Source: Octadecabacter antarcticus 307 (lineage in GTDB: Bacteria > Pseudomonadota > Alphaproteobacteria > Rhodobacterales > Rhodobacteraceae). Taken from it: DNA of 64,000 bases. The DNA lies in NCBI RefSeq assembly GCF_000155675.2, contig NC_020911.1:275501-339500 (forward strand). The letters are read 5' to 3'. This document shows positions 37,748 to 48,217 of this stretch, piece after piece. Made by a program: the position numbers and the translations under genes. Every line of letters begins with the position of its first letter. Position 1 is the first letter of the stretch. The notes beneath the pieces were generated by a model. It was not told where the DNA came from. It ran no database searches and worked only from the letters and a program-made list of their open reading frames with translations.

Positions 37748-38614
37748 ATGTCAACAAGATCACAGACGTCACCGGTCGAGGCCGATGCGCCGCGCGTCTA
37801 TGATCGCCGGTCTCTAACATATTCCGAAACTTTTGATAACAATACCAAGCGTTGGTTCATCAAGGCGATGGAATGGATGACGGGCAAGATGACGATCATC
37901 CGCCGCATCCGCGCCTTTGAGAAAATGGGCCAGCCATCAGGTCAGGCGTTCTGGCCCGCCACCATGAAGGTTATGGGGATCGATATTCAGACCCCACAAG
38001 ACCAGCTAGAAAATATCCCTGAAAAGGGTCCGGTGATGTTCGTTGCGAACCATCCCCACGGTATGATTGATGGCATGGTTTTGGCGGACTTGATTGGTCG
38101 CCGTCGAAATGACTATCGCATTCTAACCCGATCCCTGTTGACGGGAATCGACGAAGCGGCGTCGAGTTATATGATTCCAGTTCCGTTCTTACACCAAGCG
38201 GACGCACAAGAAAAAATGATCGAAATGCGGGCGAAATCGATGGAACATCTGGGTAATGGCGGGCTGATCGCGTTGTTCCCGTCCGGTGTTGTCGCTGCAT
38301 CCGAAACGATGTGGGGGGCCGCAATCGAGGAGGAATGGAACGTCTTTACCGCCAAAATGATCCGTCGATCCGGTGCCACTGTCGTCCCGTGTTTCTTTCC
38401 GGGCAGCAACTCGCGGGCCTATCAAATTGCCAATCAGATCAGCGCGACGCTGCGTCAGGGTTTGTTGATCCACGAAATCGTACATGCCTTTGACAAGCCG
38501 CAAAAACCCATTGTCGGCAAGCCGATCACTCCGGCAGAAATTGCTGAACGTGGCGATGATCCACGTGCCTTTATGGCGTGGCTGCGCGAACACACGTTGT
38601 CGTTGAGAGAATAA
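37748..38614 (+). CDS. 1-acyl-glycerol-3-phosphate acyltransferase-like protein
   Basis: 288 residues from the ATG at 37748 (a TTG nine bases earlier is possible). The PlsC-type acyltransferase region has VMFVANHPHGMIDGMVLADL near residue 95. The catalytic element is NHPxxxxD, the spacing seen in a subset of the family rather than the classical HxxxxD. GGLIALFPSGVVAASE near 174 is the substrate Glu/Pro block. Probably acylates a lysophospholipid at the inner membrane. Confidence 0.82.
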   Translation: MSTRSQTSPVEADAPRVYDRRSLTYSETFDNNTKRWFIKAMEWMTGKMTIIRRIRAFEKMGQPSGQAFWPATMKVMGIDIQTPQDQLENIPEKGPVMFVANHPHGMIDGMVLADLIGRRRNDYRILTRSLLTGIDEAASSYMIPVPFLHQADAQEKMIEMRAKSMEHLGNGGLIALFPSGVVAASETMWGAAIEEEWNVFTAKMIRRSGATVVPCFFPGSNSRAYQIANQISATLRQGLLIHEIVHAFDKPQKPIVGKPITPAEIAERGDDPRAFMAWLREHTLSLRE

Positions 38615-38618
38615 CGAC

Positions 38619-39494
38619 CTAGCGCGTGGGAACGGGAACCTCTCCGCGATAATCATAAAATCCACGATCTGTTTTGCGACCCAACCAGCCTGCTTCGACG
38701 TATTTTGTGAGCAGCGGGCAAGGGCGGTATTTTGTATCTGATAGCCCGTCGTGAAGCACCGTCATGATTGCCAAGCAGGTATCCAACCCGATGAAATCCG
38801 CAAGCTCCAGCGGGCCCATCGGATGGTTCGCACCAAGTTTAAGCGACGTATCAATGGACAAGACGTTGCCGACGCCTTCGTAGAGCGTATAGACGGCCTC
38901 GTTGATCATCGGCATCAGGATACGGTTTACGATGAAGGCAGGAAAATCTTCAGCGGTGGCAGAAGTTTTTCCAAGCCGATCCACCACACCTTTGCAGGCA
39001 TCATAGGTCGGCACGTCCGTCGCAATGCCACGGATCAATTCGACCAATTGCATGATCGGGACAGGATTCATAAAATGAAACCCCATGAATTTTTCGGGTC
39101 GGTTAGTACGGGACGCAAGCCGTGTGATGGAAATCGACGAAGTGTTGGACGTCAGAATCGTATCTGGCGTTAGGTGCGGTAGCAGATCCTCGAAAATTGC
39201 CTGCTTAACGGTCTCGCGTTCAGTCGCCGCTTCGATCACCAAATCGGTGGGCCCGAGGTCGGTTAATTTAAACGTCGTATCAATGCGGCGAAGGCCTTCG
39301 TCTTTGTCGGCTGCTGTGATCAGGCCCTTGGACACTTGGCGGTCCATATTGCTGGATACCTTTTGTAAAGCAGCGGCAAGGGCATCTTCGCTGATGTCTG
39401 TCAACAACACGTCATAGCCCGCCAAAGCGCAGACATGCGCGATGCCGCTGCCCATCTGCCCAGCGCCCACAACGCCAATCCGTTCAATGCCCAT
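38619..39494 (-). CDS. 3-hydroxybutyryl-CoA dehydrogenase
   Basis: 291 residues from the ATG at 39494; upstream in-frame codons are not family-like. NAD-binding loop GVVGAGQMGSGIAHVCALAGYDV at the N-terminus, then VIEAATERETVKQAIF, HFMNPVPIMQLVELI (the catalytic His region) and AFIVNRILMPMINEAVYTLYEGV. Oxidises 3-hydroxybutyryl-CoA or a similar acyl-CoA, for beta-oxidation or PHB turnover. The following minus-strand gene upstream is etfA, but DUF6473 lies between on the other strand. Confidence 0.92.
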   Translation of the reverse strand: MGIERIGVVGAGQMGSGIAHVCALAGYDVLLTDISEDALAAALQKVSSNMDRQVSKGLITAADKDEGLRRIDTTFKLTDLGPTDLVIEAATERETVKQAIFEDLLPHLTPDTILTSNTSSISITRLASRTNRPEKFMGFHFMNPVPIMQLVELIRGIATDVPTYDACKGVVDRLGKTSATAEDFPAFIVNRILMPMINEAVYTLYEGVGNVLSIDTSLKLGANHPMGPLELADFIGLDTCLAIMTVLHDGLSDTKYRPCPLLTKYVEAGWLGRKTDRGFYDYRGEVPVPTR

Positions 39495-39658
39495 TTCCGT
39501 CAGCCCTTTTCTAATTGGTGCCACCATAGGCGTGCGCAAGGACACTCTCAAGCGCCACACATCCGCACAAGTTTAGTCAATTGCGGACTTTAGGGATTTA
39601 GCAACAGAATCGGCAGAAAGTGGGCAGCGGTGAGTGAAAATTAAGAAGGGTGGGACCC

Positions 39659-40477
39659 ATGAAGACCGATATGATTCCGAGGGGCGTTTTGCGCCTGACG
39701 CGGTGCAACTATGGCCTGTCGAAGCTGCCGTTTCGTGGACCACTGCGACCAACAGGGGGCCGCTACGTTGCGTTTCTTGGTGGATCAGAAACATTTGGAA
39801 AATATATTCCGGTACCGTTTCCCGACCGTATCGAAACAGCAATCGGTGAAGTTTGCGTGAACCTTGGCTGTCAATCAGCCGGTCCAGATGCATTCCTGCA
39901 CGACACAGCGGTTCAATCGCTGTGTCATGATGCAGCGGCAATCGTGATCCAGTTGTTTGGTGCGACAAGGCTCAGTAATTCTTTCTATAAGGTGCATCCG
40001 CGCCGTAACGACCGCTTCATTGCCCCGACAGATCAACTGATCGCGCTCTATCCTGAGGTCGATTTTGCTGAAATATCTTTCACAGGCCATTTGATTGCGC
40101 GGCTTCACGCGGTCGACAATGAGCGTCTTTTACTTGTTCGGGATCATCTGACGAAAACTTGGGTACGTCGGATGAAGACCCTCGTGGGGCTGGCGAAGGG
40201 GCCCGTCTTTCTGCTCTGGCTCGCATCGCGCGCACCGCAGGACGCCAGCATGGGCATTCGTCCATCTAGCCATCCTGCGTTTGTGACCCGAAAGATGATT
40301 GAGGCTCTGCGACCATACGTCGCTGGTATCATTGAAGTTGTTGCAGAACGCGGAACGACAGACGGTATGCTGTTCGCCCCGCTTGACACCCTCGCAGCAG
40401 AGGAAATGCTTGGCATCAAAGCGCACGAGGCTGCGGCGAAAGCATTGCGTGCACCGCTGATCCACGCGCTTGGTTGA
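39659..40477 (+). CDS. DUF6473 family protein
   Basis: 272 residues from the ATG at 39659, with AGAAGGG nine bases upstream. The recognisable block is GGRYVAFLGGSETFGKYIPVPFPDRIETAIGEVCVNLGCQSAGPDAFL, typical of DUF6473 in Rhodobacteraceae; it looks like an SGNH-hydrolase or sulfotransferase-like Rossmann fold (FLGGSETFGK may bind phosphate). The C-terminal half is less conserved. Function unknown. Single gene with a terminator behind it. Confidence 0.75.
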   Translation: MKTDMIPRGVLRLTRCNYGLSKLPFRGPLRPTGGRYVAFLGGSETFGKYIPVPFPDRIETAIGEVCVNLGCQSAGPDAFLHDTAVQSLCHDAAAIVIQLFGATRLSNSFYKVHPRRNDRFIAPTDQLIALYPEVDFAEISFTGHLIARLHAVDNERLLLVRDHLTKTWVRRMKTLVGLAKGPVFLLWLASRAPQDASMGIRPSSHPAFVTRKMIEALRPYVAGIIEVVAERGTTDGMLFAPLDTLAAEEMLGIKAHEAAAKALRAPLIHALG

Positions 40478-40495
40478 CGCCTGTCAGAGACGCAA

Positions 40496-40522
40496 AAGGC
40501 CCGCCAACCGGGGCGGGCCCTT
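40496..40522 (-). terminator. Strong terminator after etfA, also facing DUF6473
   Basis: GGCCCGCC and GGCGGGCC arms around AACC-type loop; on the minus strand TTTTGCG follows the stem. It lies between convergent DUF6473 and etfA and can serve both. Confidence 0.75.
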
Positions 40523-40554
40523 GCAATCAGTTTGCAACCTAAGAAACGCGCAAT

Positions 40555-41484
40555 CTAGCTAAGCTTTTCAGTCAACTCAGGCAAGGCATCAAACAGGTCG
40601 GCAACCAGACCGAAATCCGCAACCTGAAAGATCGGCGCTTCTTCGTCTTTGTTGATCGCGACAATGACCTTGGAATCCTTCATGCCAGCCAGGTGCTGGA
40701 TTGCGCCGGAAATACCAACCGCGACATAAAGGTCAGGCGCCACAACTTTACCGGTCTGGCCAACCTGCCAGTCGTTCGGGGCATAACCGGAATCGACCGC
40801 CGCGCGGGATGCGCCAACGGCGGCGCCGAGCTTGTCGGCCAAGCCTTCAATCAGTTTGAAATCATCCTCGGAACCAACACCACGGCCACCGGACACAACG
40901 ATCCCTGCGGACGTCAGTTCAGGGCGATCAGATGTTGCAACTTTGTCTTCGATCCATTCTGACAGGCCCGCGTTTCCAGCGGACGCGATCTCTTCGATAG
41001 ACGCAGAGCCGCCCACACCAGCGGCATCAAACGTTGCGGTACGGATCGTCATGACCTTTGTCGCATCCGTTGATTTCACAGTTTGCAACGCGTTACCTGC
41101 ATAGATCGGGCGCACGAAGGTATCGGCATCAACCACGGCGACCACTTCGGAAATGATCATCACGTCGAGCATCGCTGCTACGCGCGGCATGATATTCTTG
41201 GACGCGGCAGTGGACGGCGCAACGATGTGGGAATAATCACCGGCTAACGATACGATCATATCAGCCATAGGTTCGGCCAAATCATGGCCATAGGCATCGT
41301 TGGATACGCACAGCACGTTTGAAACACCGTCCAGTTTGGCCGCCTCTGCTGCCGCACCTTGGCAGCCGGATCCAGCGCACAAAACGGTGACATCCCCCAG
41401 TGACTTGGCCGCGGTCAGCGCCTTTGCCGTCGCATCCACAGACAATTCACCATTCACAACTTCGGCAATTAAAAGAACAGCCAT
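40555..41484 (-). CDS. etfA: Electron transfer flavoprotein alpha subunit
   Basis: 309 residues. The C-terminal FAD-binding domain has [69 protein letters not shown], the ETF-alpha signature. Accepts electrons from acyl-CoA dehydrogenases such as the one at 28.1 kb and passes them to ETF-ubiquinone oxidoreductase. Its ATG directly abuts the etfB stop, so etfBA is one transcript. Confidence 0.96.
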   Translation of the reverse strand: MAVLLIAEVVNGELSVDATAKALTAAKSLGDVTVLCAGSGCQGAAAEAAKLDGVSNVLCVSNDAYGHDLAEPMADMIVSLAGDYSHIVAPSTAASKNIMPRVAAMLDVMIISEVVAVVDADTFVRPIYAGNALQTVKSTDATKVMTIRTATFDAAGVGGSASIEEIASAGNAGLSEWIEDKVATSDRPELTSAGIVVSGGRGVGSEDDFKLIEGLADKLGAAVGASRAAVDSGYAPNDWQVGQTGKVVAPDLYVAVGISGAIQHLAGMKDSKVIVAINKDEEAPIFQVADFGLVADLFDALPELTEKLS

Positions 41485-42243
41485 TTATACAGCCCCCACT
41501 TCTTTGAGTTTCTCGATCAACTCATCAACTGAGCCAACAATGATACCAGCGGCGCGGGTTTCAGGTTCCGCTGTTCCGACAATAGTCAGACGTGGCGTCA
41601 CATCGACGCCGTAATCTGCAGGTGTCTTTTCATCCATCGGCTTTTTCTTGGCCTTCATGATGTTAGGCAAGGATGCATAACGCGGCTCGTTCAAACGCAA
41701 GTCGACAGTAATAATCGCTGGCATCTTTAACTTGATCGTTTGCAAACCGCCGTCAACTTCGCGGGTGACCGTGGCGGTGTCGCCATCCACGTCAAGTTCG
41801 GACGCGAACGTGCCCTGCGCCCAGCCTGTCAACGCCCCCAGCATCTGCCCCGTCGCATTCATGTCGTTGTCGATCGCTTGTTTGCCTGCCAACACGATGC
41901 CTGGCTTTTCCTCGTCGATGATCGATTTCAGGATCTTCGCGACGGCCAGCGGTTCAATGTCGTTGTGCACGTCGTCAGTCGCGACAACCAAAATCGCGCG
42001 ATCAGCCCCCATCGCCAGCGCAGTGCGCAGGGTTTCTTGGGACTGTTTCACACCGATGGATACGGCAATGACCTCGTCCGCCTTACCGGCTTCCTTCAGA
42101 CGGATCGCCTGTTCGACAGCGATTTCATCGAACGGGTTCATGGACATTTTGACGTTCGCAAGATCAACACCGCTGCCGTCCGCTTTGACACGAACTTTCA
42201 CGTTATAATCAATGACGCGTTTGACGGGTACGAGGACCTTCAT
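41485..42243 (-). CDS. etfB: Electron transfer flavoprotein beta subunit
   Basis: 252 residues, opening [27 protein letters not shown], with [22 protein letters not shown] and the ETF-beta signature around [43 protein letters not shown]. Binds AMP and forms the heterodimer with EtfA. First gene of the etfBA pair. Confidence 0.96.
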   Translation of the reverse strand: MKVLVPVKRVIDYNVKVRVKADGSGVDLANVKMSMNPFDEIAVEQAIRLKEAGKADEVIAVSIGVKQSQETLRTALAMGADRAILVVATDDVHNDIEPLAVAKILKSIIDEEKPGIVLAGKQAIDNDMNATGQMLGALTGWAQGTFASELDVDGDTATVTREVDGGLQTIKLKMPAIITVDLRLNEPRYASLPNIMKAKKKPMDEKTPADYGVDVTPRLTIVGTAEPETRAAGIIVGSVDELIEKLKEVGAV

Positions 42244-42364
42244 CGGCGGATTCTCCCAGTTTAGATTCTATTGTCTTGAGTTTCGTAGCGTGGCTGACAT
42301 TAGGAAAACAGCACAAAATCGACCCGCATGTGCCATGTGACGCCAAGTTTTTGCCAATTGCGGC

Positions 42365-42937
42365 CTAACGGTTCGCGCCCGGAACCCACAACACATCATC
42401 TTTGCCGTCATTGTTGGCAATACGTGAGGCGTTGAAAAACCAATCAGACAGGCGGTTCAGGTACTTCACCGCCGCCACGTTCACCGTTTCCACAGTCGCC
42501 AATTCCACGGACAGCCGTTCTGCGCGCCGCGAAACCGTGCGGCAAAGGTGCAGATGTGCAGCCAACGCAGACCCACCGGGCAGAATAAAGCTACGCAATG
42601 GCGACAGAATATCATTCATCGCGTCGATCTCATGTTCCAGCCGCGTGACCTGCGTATCGGTCATTCGGAGTGGGGGGTATTCTGCGTCGGCGTCTTTTTC
42701 CATGTCGGGGCGACACAAATCCGCGCCCAGATCGAACAAATCGTTCTGGATCATCGCCAATTGCGAAACCATGTCACCGCTCGCATGCAGTCTGGCCAGA
42801 CCAACCGTCGCATTGGTTTCGTCGACCGTGCCATATGCCGTTACGCGCTTTGAATGTTTCGCCACACGACTGCCGTTGCCCAATGCAGTTTCGCCGCCAT
42901 CGCCGGTCTTTGTGTAAATCTTGTTTAAAACGACCAT
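42365..42937 (-). CDS. Cob(I)alamin adenosyltransferase, PduO type
   Basis: 190 residues; adds the 5'-deoxyadenosyl group to cob(I)alamin. The family opening is VLNKIYTKTGDGGETALGNGSRVAKHSKRVTAYGTVDETNATVGLAR, then FILPGGSALAAHLHLCRTVSRRAERL and YLNRLSDWFFNASR. This is the last step of coenzyme B12 formation and matches the cob cluster 34 kb away. It overlaps the HIG1 gene upstream as ATGA. Confidence 0.94.
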   Translation of the reverse strand: MVVLNKIYTKTGDGGETALGNGSRVAKHSKRVTAYGTVDETNATVGLARLHASGDMVSQLAMIQNDLFDLGADLCRPDMEKDADAEYPPLRMTDTQVTRLEHEIDAMNDILSPLRSFILPGGSALAAHLHLCRTVSRRAERLSVELATVETVNVAAVKYLNRLSDWFFNASRIANNDGKDDVLWVPGANR

Positions 42938-43140
42938 CAGTTGCTCCCTGTGGATCGGGCGTAGGCAATGCCCACAATTAAAATAACGGCCACGAATTGT
43001 GCCACGATGCGCAGTTGCATAATCTTATTGGCTTTCTTGCCGTCGCCGCCAGCCTTAAACGTCGATAATCCCCAAGCCAGAACAACCGCCACAACGAGGC
43101 AGGCGATGACTATGACGTAGGAGAACGGATTGTCAGCCAT
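42937..43140 (-). CDS. HIG1-like twin-helix membrane protein
   Basis: 67 residues with two membrane helices (VIVIACLVVAVVLAWGLSTF and VAQFVAVILIVGIAYA) joined by a basic loop KAGGDGKKANKIMQLR. This is the bacterial HIG1-type layout; eukaryotic relatives associate with respiratory complexes III/IV. It precedes and overlaps the adenosyltransferase gene, a pairing common in alphaproteobacteria without a known reason. Confidence 0.8.
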   Translation of the reverse strand: MADNPFSYVIVIACLVVAVVLAWGLSTFKAGGDGKKANKIMQLRIVAQFVAVILIVGIAYARSTGSN

Positions 43141-43200
43141 GAATTCGGATCCTTAATGGAATTGATCGACAGTTAGCAGGCGACGCGCAAAAGGGAAGGG

Positions 43201-44028
43201 TTAGGCCTTGCGCAATACACGGTCTAGGGCCCGCGATGTCAGGATTCGCCGTAAAAACCCCATCAGATAGGTCGTGGTTGTGACGTAATATCGCGGTTTG
43301 GGGTTGCGATGTGTGACTGCCCTAAGCAGCTTTGCAGTTACCGCAGAGGCCGGCAATTCATACTTATCGGGTCCACTGTCTTCGTACAAACGTTGGCGCA
43401 GGCCTGATTCGTATTGCGCGCGTCGGGGTGAATTTTCCCAATCTATCCATCGCTCGAAATGTGGGATCGAGTTTTTGCGAATGTCTGACGTCACTGGCCC
43501 CGGTTCGATCGTGATGATCTTGATGTTGGTATCTGCCATCTCAATCCGCAGGGTGTCTGTCAGCCCTTCAAGCGCGAATTTTGTTGCGTTGTAGGCCGCC
43601 CGCCAGCGCATCGCGACCAGTCCAAGAACGGATGAATTCTGCACAATCCGCCCATGACCTTGCGCGCGCATCACGGGAATGACGCGGATTGTCAGATCAT
43701 GAACGCCAAACACGTTGGTTTCAAAAATCTCGCGCAGCGCATCGCGCGGCAGGTCTTCGACAGCACCAGGGGTCCCAAAAGCGCCGTTGTTGAAGAGCAC
43801 ATCGAGAGTTCCACCCGTGGCTGCCAACACCTCACCCAGCCCAGTTTCGATACTGGCGGGGTCGGCGTAATCGACCAGCGGCGCATCGAACCCTTCGGCC
43901 CTTAGCCGATCGCAGTCTGCTGGCTGGCGGCACGACGCAAAGACGCGCCATCCTGCCGCACGCATCCCATGGGCGGCGTCATAGCCGATCCCTGAAGAAC
44001 AGCCAGTGATGAGTATGGATTTTTTCAT
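43201..44028 (-). CDS. Short-chain dehydrogenase/reductase
   Basis: 275 residues if the ATG at 44028 is used (in-frame ATGs at 44040 and 44049 are possible). Cofactor loop ITGCSSGIGYDAAHGM, then NNGAFG, and the catalytic pair YNATKFALEGL near 155. The C-terminal 80 residues (about 190-275) exceed a minimal SDR and include a basic segment near RRILTSRALDRVLRKA, as in membrane-near SDR proteins. Substrate unknown. Confidence 0.88.
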   Translation of the reverse strand: MKKSILITGCSSGIGYDAAHGMRAAGWRVFASCRQPADCDRLRAEGFDAPLVDYADPASIETGLGEVLAATGGTLDVLFNNGAFGTPGAVEDLPRDALREIFETNVFGVHDLTIRVIPVMRAQGHGRIVQNSSVLGLVAMRWRAAYNATKFALEGLTDTLRIEMADTNIKIITIEPGPVTSDIRKNSIPHFERWIDWENSPRRAQYESGLRQRLYEDSGPDKYELPASAVTAKLLRAVTHRNPKPRYYVTTTTYLMGFLRRILTSRALDRVLRKA

Positions 44029-44081
44029 ATCCGACGTCATGCCCCGCATCTGCTAAGGCGGCAAGGGGCATCTGAGCGGGT

Positions 44082-44605
44082 TTAGGTGTTGGTATCAGTC
44101 AAAAGACGTTCGGCTATCCAACCTTCGATGCCACGATCCACAGTGCTGACATGCGCCCAGCCGTCCGCATCCCAGCCGTCCGCATCAACGTTTATTACCT
44201 CAAGCTTGGTGCCGCCGTCCAGCTTGGCAATAACATCAAATCCGGTACCTGGCCCATGCGCATGTTCACGCGCGATCCGGCGATTTCGCGGATGTCCAAT
44301 TCGTGTTCGAAAATCGCCTCAACCACAGGGGCAATATTTGCAATAACGTTTGGTTCAACGGTATCAAGCGCAACCAACTGCGCAACAGCGAGCGACACTG
44401 AAGCATTTGAAACTTCGGGCTGGACGATAATGTTAGATGATGGAACGGACAGCAGCGTTGTTGTCGCTGCACGGGCAACGATTTCAGGTGCTTGTGACTG
44501 CACGACTGCCGCTTGGCGTTCGACCGGCGCAAAGTCCCCGCCGCCTGCCATTTCGTAATAGACCCTGCCCATAAAGTTGAATGTTAACCAAACACAGCTT
44601 TGCAT
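44082..44605 (-). pseudogene. SH3-domain protein, frameshifted
   Basis: The minus-strand frame from 44605 reads VWLTFNFMGRVYYEMAGGGDFAPVERQ (a membrane-anchor start) and continues to GSRVNMRMG, then leaves the family. In the next frame the sequence carries on as GTGFDVIAKLDGGTKLEVINVDADGWDADGWAHV and ends IEGWIAERLLTDTNT at a TAA (44084-44082). Loss of one C near 44252 explains the break: VNMRxGPGTGFDVI is the expected bacterial SH3 run. A 15-base tandem duplication doubles DADGW within the SH3 fold. Confidence 0.8.
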
Positions 44606-44765
44606 AGACGAGAACCCCTATAGGTTCTTCAAATGTTCACGCAACGACTCTAACAAATCTATGATGGCTCTATCAGGGGAATTTTTAAAATCGTGCAGGA
44701 AAAATTCGCTTGGCGAACCTTATTTCGTCGTTGTCGTGCAAATGGGCCTTCGGTACACACGATCT

Positions 44766-47075
44766 ATGAGTGATGACGCGCCAGACCCCAAGATGAACCC
44801 GACAGAGACGCTGCGCCGCGCACTTGGTGATCGGTATCTGACCTATGCGTTGTCAACTATTATGCACCGCGCGCTGCCCGATGCCCGCGATGGGTTGAAA
44901 CCTGTGCATCGGCGAATCCTCTATGCGATGCGCGAGCTGAAGCTTGCCAGCAAGGGTGGTTTCCGAAAATCCGCGAAGATTTCTGGTGACGTTATGGGTA
45001 ACTATCACCCCCACGGTGACGCTGCGATTTATGATGCGATGGCGCGTTTGGCGCAGGACTTTAACGTGCGCTACCCGCTGGTCGACGGCCAAGGTAACTT
45101 CGGCAATATCGACGGCGATAACCCCGCGGCAGCACGGTATACAGAAGCGCGGATGACCGCCGCTGCTGAGGCGTTGTTGGAAGGCCTGAACGAAAACGCC
45201 GTCGATTTTCGCGAAAATTATGACGGTACACTGGAAGAACCTGTCGTTTTGCCAGCCGCGTTCCCGAACCTTTTGGCGAACGGATCAAGCGGCATCGCGG
45301 TGGGCATGGCGACAAACATCCCGCCCCATAACCTCGAAGAACTGATTGGCGCGTGTTTGCATCTGATCAAGACGCCTGACGCCCGTGATGAAACGCTGAT
45401 GAACTACATCCCCGGCCCTGATTTCCCCACCGGCGGCGTCATCGTCGAGCCGAAAGAAAACATCGCCGAAGCCTATCGCACCGGCAAGGGCGGTTTCCGC
45501 CTGCGGTGTAAGTATGAGGTTGAGGATCTGGGTCGTGGCCAGTGGCAGGTCATTGTAACGGAAATCCCCTACCAAGTTCAAAAATCACGGCTGATTGAAA
45601 AATTGGCTGAGGTTATTGAACTAAAAAAGGTACCGATCCTTGCAGACGTGCGTGATGAATCTGCCGAAGATATCCGCATTGTGCTGGAACCGAAATCCAA
45701 GAACGTGGACGTCGAGGTTCTGATGGGCATGCTGTACCGCAATTCCGAATTGGAAACGCGGTTTAGCCTGAACATGAACGTGCTGATCGACGGCCTGACG
45801 CCAAAAGTGTGTTCGCTAAAGGAAGTGCTGCGCGCCTTCCTTGATCACCGTCGCGACGTGTTGATCCGCCGTAGCACGCACCGGATGGTCAAGATCGATC
45901 ACCGGCTTGAGGTCCTCGAAGGCTTTATTATCGCCTTCTTGAACCTCGATCGCGTTATTGATATTATCCGCTACGACAATGATCCCAAAAAGGCGCTGAT
46001 GGCCGAGGATTGGGGCAAAACCCACGTCCGTGCGATGGACGAGGCGGACTATGTGTCGCCGCTGACAGCGCTGGTTGGTGAGCCTGAGATGGGCCTGACC
46101 GACGTGCAGGCTGAAGCCATTTTGAACATGCGCTTGCGGTCCTTGCGCCGCCTCGAAGAAATCGAGCTTGTTAAAGAACGCGATGCTTTGATGCTGGAAC
46201 GCGCTGGGCTGGAAGACCTTTTGGACAGCGACGATCTGCAATGGAAAACCATCGCAGAACAGCTGCGCGAGACCCGCAAACTGTTTGGTTCAAATTCCAA
46301 AGGCGGCGCGCGTCGCACGGCATTTGCCGAGGCTGGTGTCATCGAAGATGTGCCGCTTGAAGCGATGATCGACAAAGAACCTGTCACAGTCGTTTGTTCT
46401 AAAATGGGTTGGATCAGGGCGATGACCGGTCACATTGATTTGGCGCGTGAATTGAAATTCAAAGACGGTGATGAGGGGCGGTTCGTGTTCCATGCGCAAA
46501 CCACCGACCGTTTGTTGGTGTTCGGCAGCAACGGGCGGTTCTACACGCTGGGCGCATCGACGCTTCCGGGTGGGCGCGGCATGGGCGAACCATTGCGCCT
46601 GATGGTGGACCTGCCCAACGAGGCTGAAATCGTCGCGTTGTTTATCCACCGCGCTGGCAACAGGTTGATGATCGTATCGTCGGCGGGCGACGGGTTTATT
46701 GTACCCGAAGACGACGTGATCGCACAGACCCGCGCCGGCAAACAGGCGCTGAACGTCAAAGGCGATGTGCGTGCCAAGGTTTGTTCGACGGTCATCGGCG
46801 ATCACGTGGCCTGCGTTGGCGAAAACCGCAAAGTGCTGCTGTTCCCGCTGGATGAGTTGCCGGAAATGGGCCGTGGCAAAGGCGTGCGATTGCAGAAATA
46901 CAAAGATGGTGGATTATCGGATGCGACGACATTCACCCTTGCTGATGGTCTGTCATGGCTCGACCCGGCTGGGCGAACCCGTACACAAACCGAACTGGGT
47001 GAATGGGCGGCAAAACGTGCCGGTGCTGGCCGCATGGCGCCGCGTGGTTTCCCGCGGGACAATCGATTCACTTGA
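44766..47075 (+). CDS. parC: DNA topoisomerase IV subunit A
   Basis: 769 residues from the ATG at 44766; the 63 upstream in-frame codons are not family-like. Breakage-reunion domain with RALPDARDGLKPVHRRILYAM, GNYHPHGDAAIYDAMARLAQ and the catalytic Tyr in AAARYTEARM. The C-terminal region has degenerate beta-pinwheel blades such as GSNGRFYTLGASTLPGGRGMGEPLRLM. With ParE it decatenates chromosomes. parE is not in the window. The DUF898 relic follows directly. Confidence 0.94.
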   Translation: MSDDAPDPKMNPTETLRRALGDRYLTYALSTIMHRALPDARDGLKPVHRRILYAMRELKLASKGGFRKSAKISGDVMGNYHPHGDAAIYDAMARLAQDFNVRYPLVDGQGNFGNIDGDNPAAARYTEARMTAAAEALLEGLNENAVDFRENYDGTLEEPVVLPAAFPNLLANGSSGIAVGMATNIPPHNLEELIGACLHLIKTPDARDETLMNYIPGPDFPTGGVIVEPKENIAEAYRTGKGGFRLRCKYEVEDLGRGQWQVIVTEIPYQVQKSRLIEKLAEVIELKKVPILADVRDESAEDIRIVLEPKSKNVDVEVLMGMLYRNSELETRFSLNMNVLIDGLTPKVCSLKEVLRAFLDHRRDVLIRRSTHRMVKIDHRLEVLEGFIIAFLNLDRVIDIIRYDNDPKKALMAEDWGKTHVRAMDEADYVSPLTALVGEPEMGLTDVQAEAILNMRLRSLRRLEEIELVKERDALMLERAGLEDLLDSDDLQWKTIAEQLRETRKLFGSNSKGGARRTAFAEAGVIEDVPLEAMIDKEPVTVVCSKMGWIRAMTGHIDLARELKFKDGDEGRFVFHAQTTDRLLVFGSNGRFYTLGASTLPGGRGMGEPLRLMVDLPNEAEIVALFIHRAGNRLMIVSSAGDGFIVPEDDVIAQTRAGKQALNVKGDVRAKVCSTVIGDHVACVGENRKVLLFPLDELPEMGRGKGVRLQKYKDGGLSDATTFTLADGLSWLDPAGRTRTQTELGEWAAKRAGAGRMAPRGFPRDNRFT

Positions 47076-47095
47076 CCGGCCCACCCCGATCTGGT

Positions 47096-48217
47096 GGCCA
47101 AATTCGTGGGCACACGAGGCAAGCTGTTCAAGCTTGCACTGATCGCCGGAACTTGGACCGTTCTAACATTGGGTTTTATCGTTTCTGGGTGAAAACGCGG
47201 TTGCGGTGTCGGTATTGGTTGTCGATCCGCCCCGGTGGTTTGTCGCTGGAATACGTTAGTGATCCACTCGAAGAAACTGCGGGGGGTTCTTCACCACAGT
47301 CGTAATTATGGCGTTCTACATCGGTTTCGCAAACCTGATCGGAATGTTCTTGAGCCTGCCGCTGTTCGCCACAAACTTTACCGCAAATGCCGCCAGTTTT
47401 ATCGGGGTCATCCCGATCTATTTCCTGGTCAGCTACCGCGCACGGCGGTATGTTATGGGCGGTACCCGCTGGCGTGGTGTTCGGCTTGGTCTTGAACTGA
47501 GGGCGTGGGGCTATGCGCGTCACGCATTGTGGCACTGGTATATTACGCTTTTGACGTTAGGGATTTTATGGCCGCGAAAAAAGTTCTACCTAGAAAAGTA
47601 CCGTACCGACCGCACGGTGTTCGGGTCCGCCACGCTGCATCAAGGGGGGACATGGCAGATGCTGATGTCCGGCTTGGTGCATGTCCTGATCGCGATTTTT
47701 TTGATTGGTGCCGTCACAGTTCAGGTTGCGATGTGAAGCAGCCGTGTTGTGATGCTGTATGGGATAGCGGTGCCTTGGTTCATTGATGGGTTGATGCACT
47801 ACAATGCGCAAGCCACGCAGCTTTTGGCGTGTCCGCGTACAGAAACCATCGCGGGCATCTATGGGTTTGGCTACATTGCGACAGGTCTTCTTGCGCTGCT
47901 GCCGCTGTTGTTGATCCTCATGGTGATCGGTCTGGCTGAAAGTGCGCGTGTGCGTGCGCAGTAGGGCCCAGAAGCCCAAACGAGTGATGTTTTTGGTGTG
48001 CCGGTTTGGGTGTGGACGGTCCTTGGCGCTTTCGCCTATTTCGTGTTGTTCCAGATGTGATCTGTGCTGCGCCATTGCTTTATAATTATGCCGTTGAGGC
48101 GCCACTACGCTGCAACGCTGATAATCGAAAACTCCGACGCGCTGCATGCGATCAGCAAAAAAAGATCGTGATGAATGCCGTGAAGTCGAAGGCTTTGCAG
48201 AAACGCTTGATCTAGGT
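47096..48217 (+). pseudogene. DUF898 (YjgN-like) membrane protein, multiply broken
   Basis: Pieces of one DUF898 gene lie in order in several frames: FVGTRGKLFKLALIAGTWTVL, then TLGFYRFWVKTRLR (a frame change), LSIRPGGLSLEYVSDPLEE, then from 47308 MAFYIGFANLIGMFLSLPLF to GAVTVQVAM, a TGA, MLYGIAVPWFIDGLMHYNAQATQ onward, a TAG at 47962, YAATLIIENSDALHAISKK, and after another shift EGFAETLDLGVR. At least three frameshifts and two stops are seen. The C-terminal end of the gene coincides with the edge of the IS481 relic. Confidence 0.75.
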
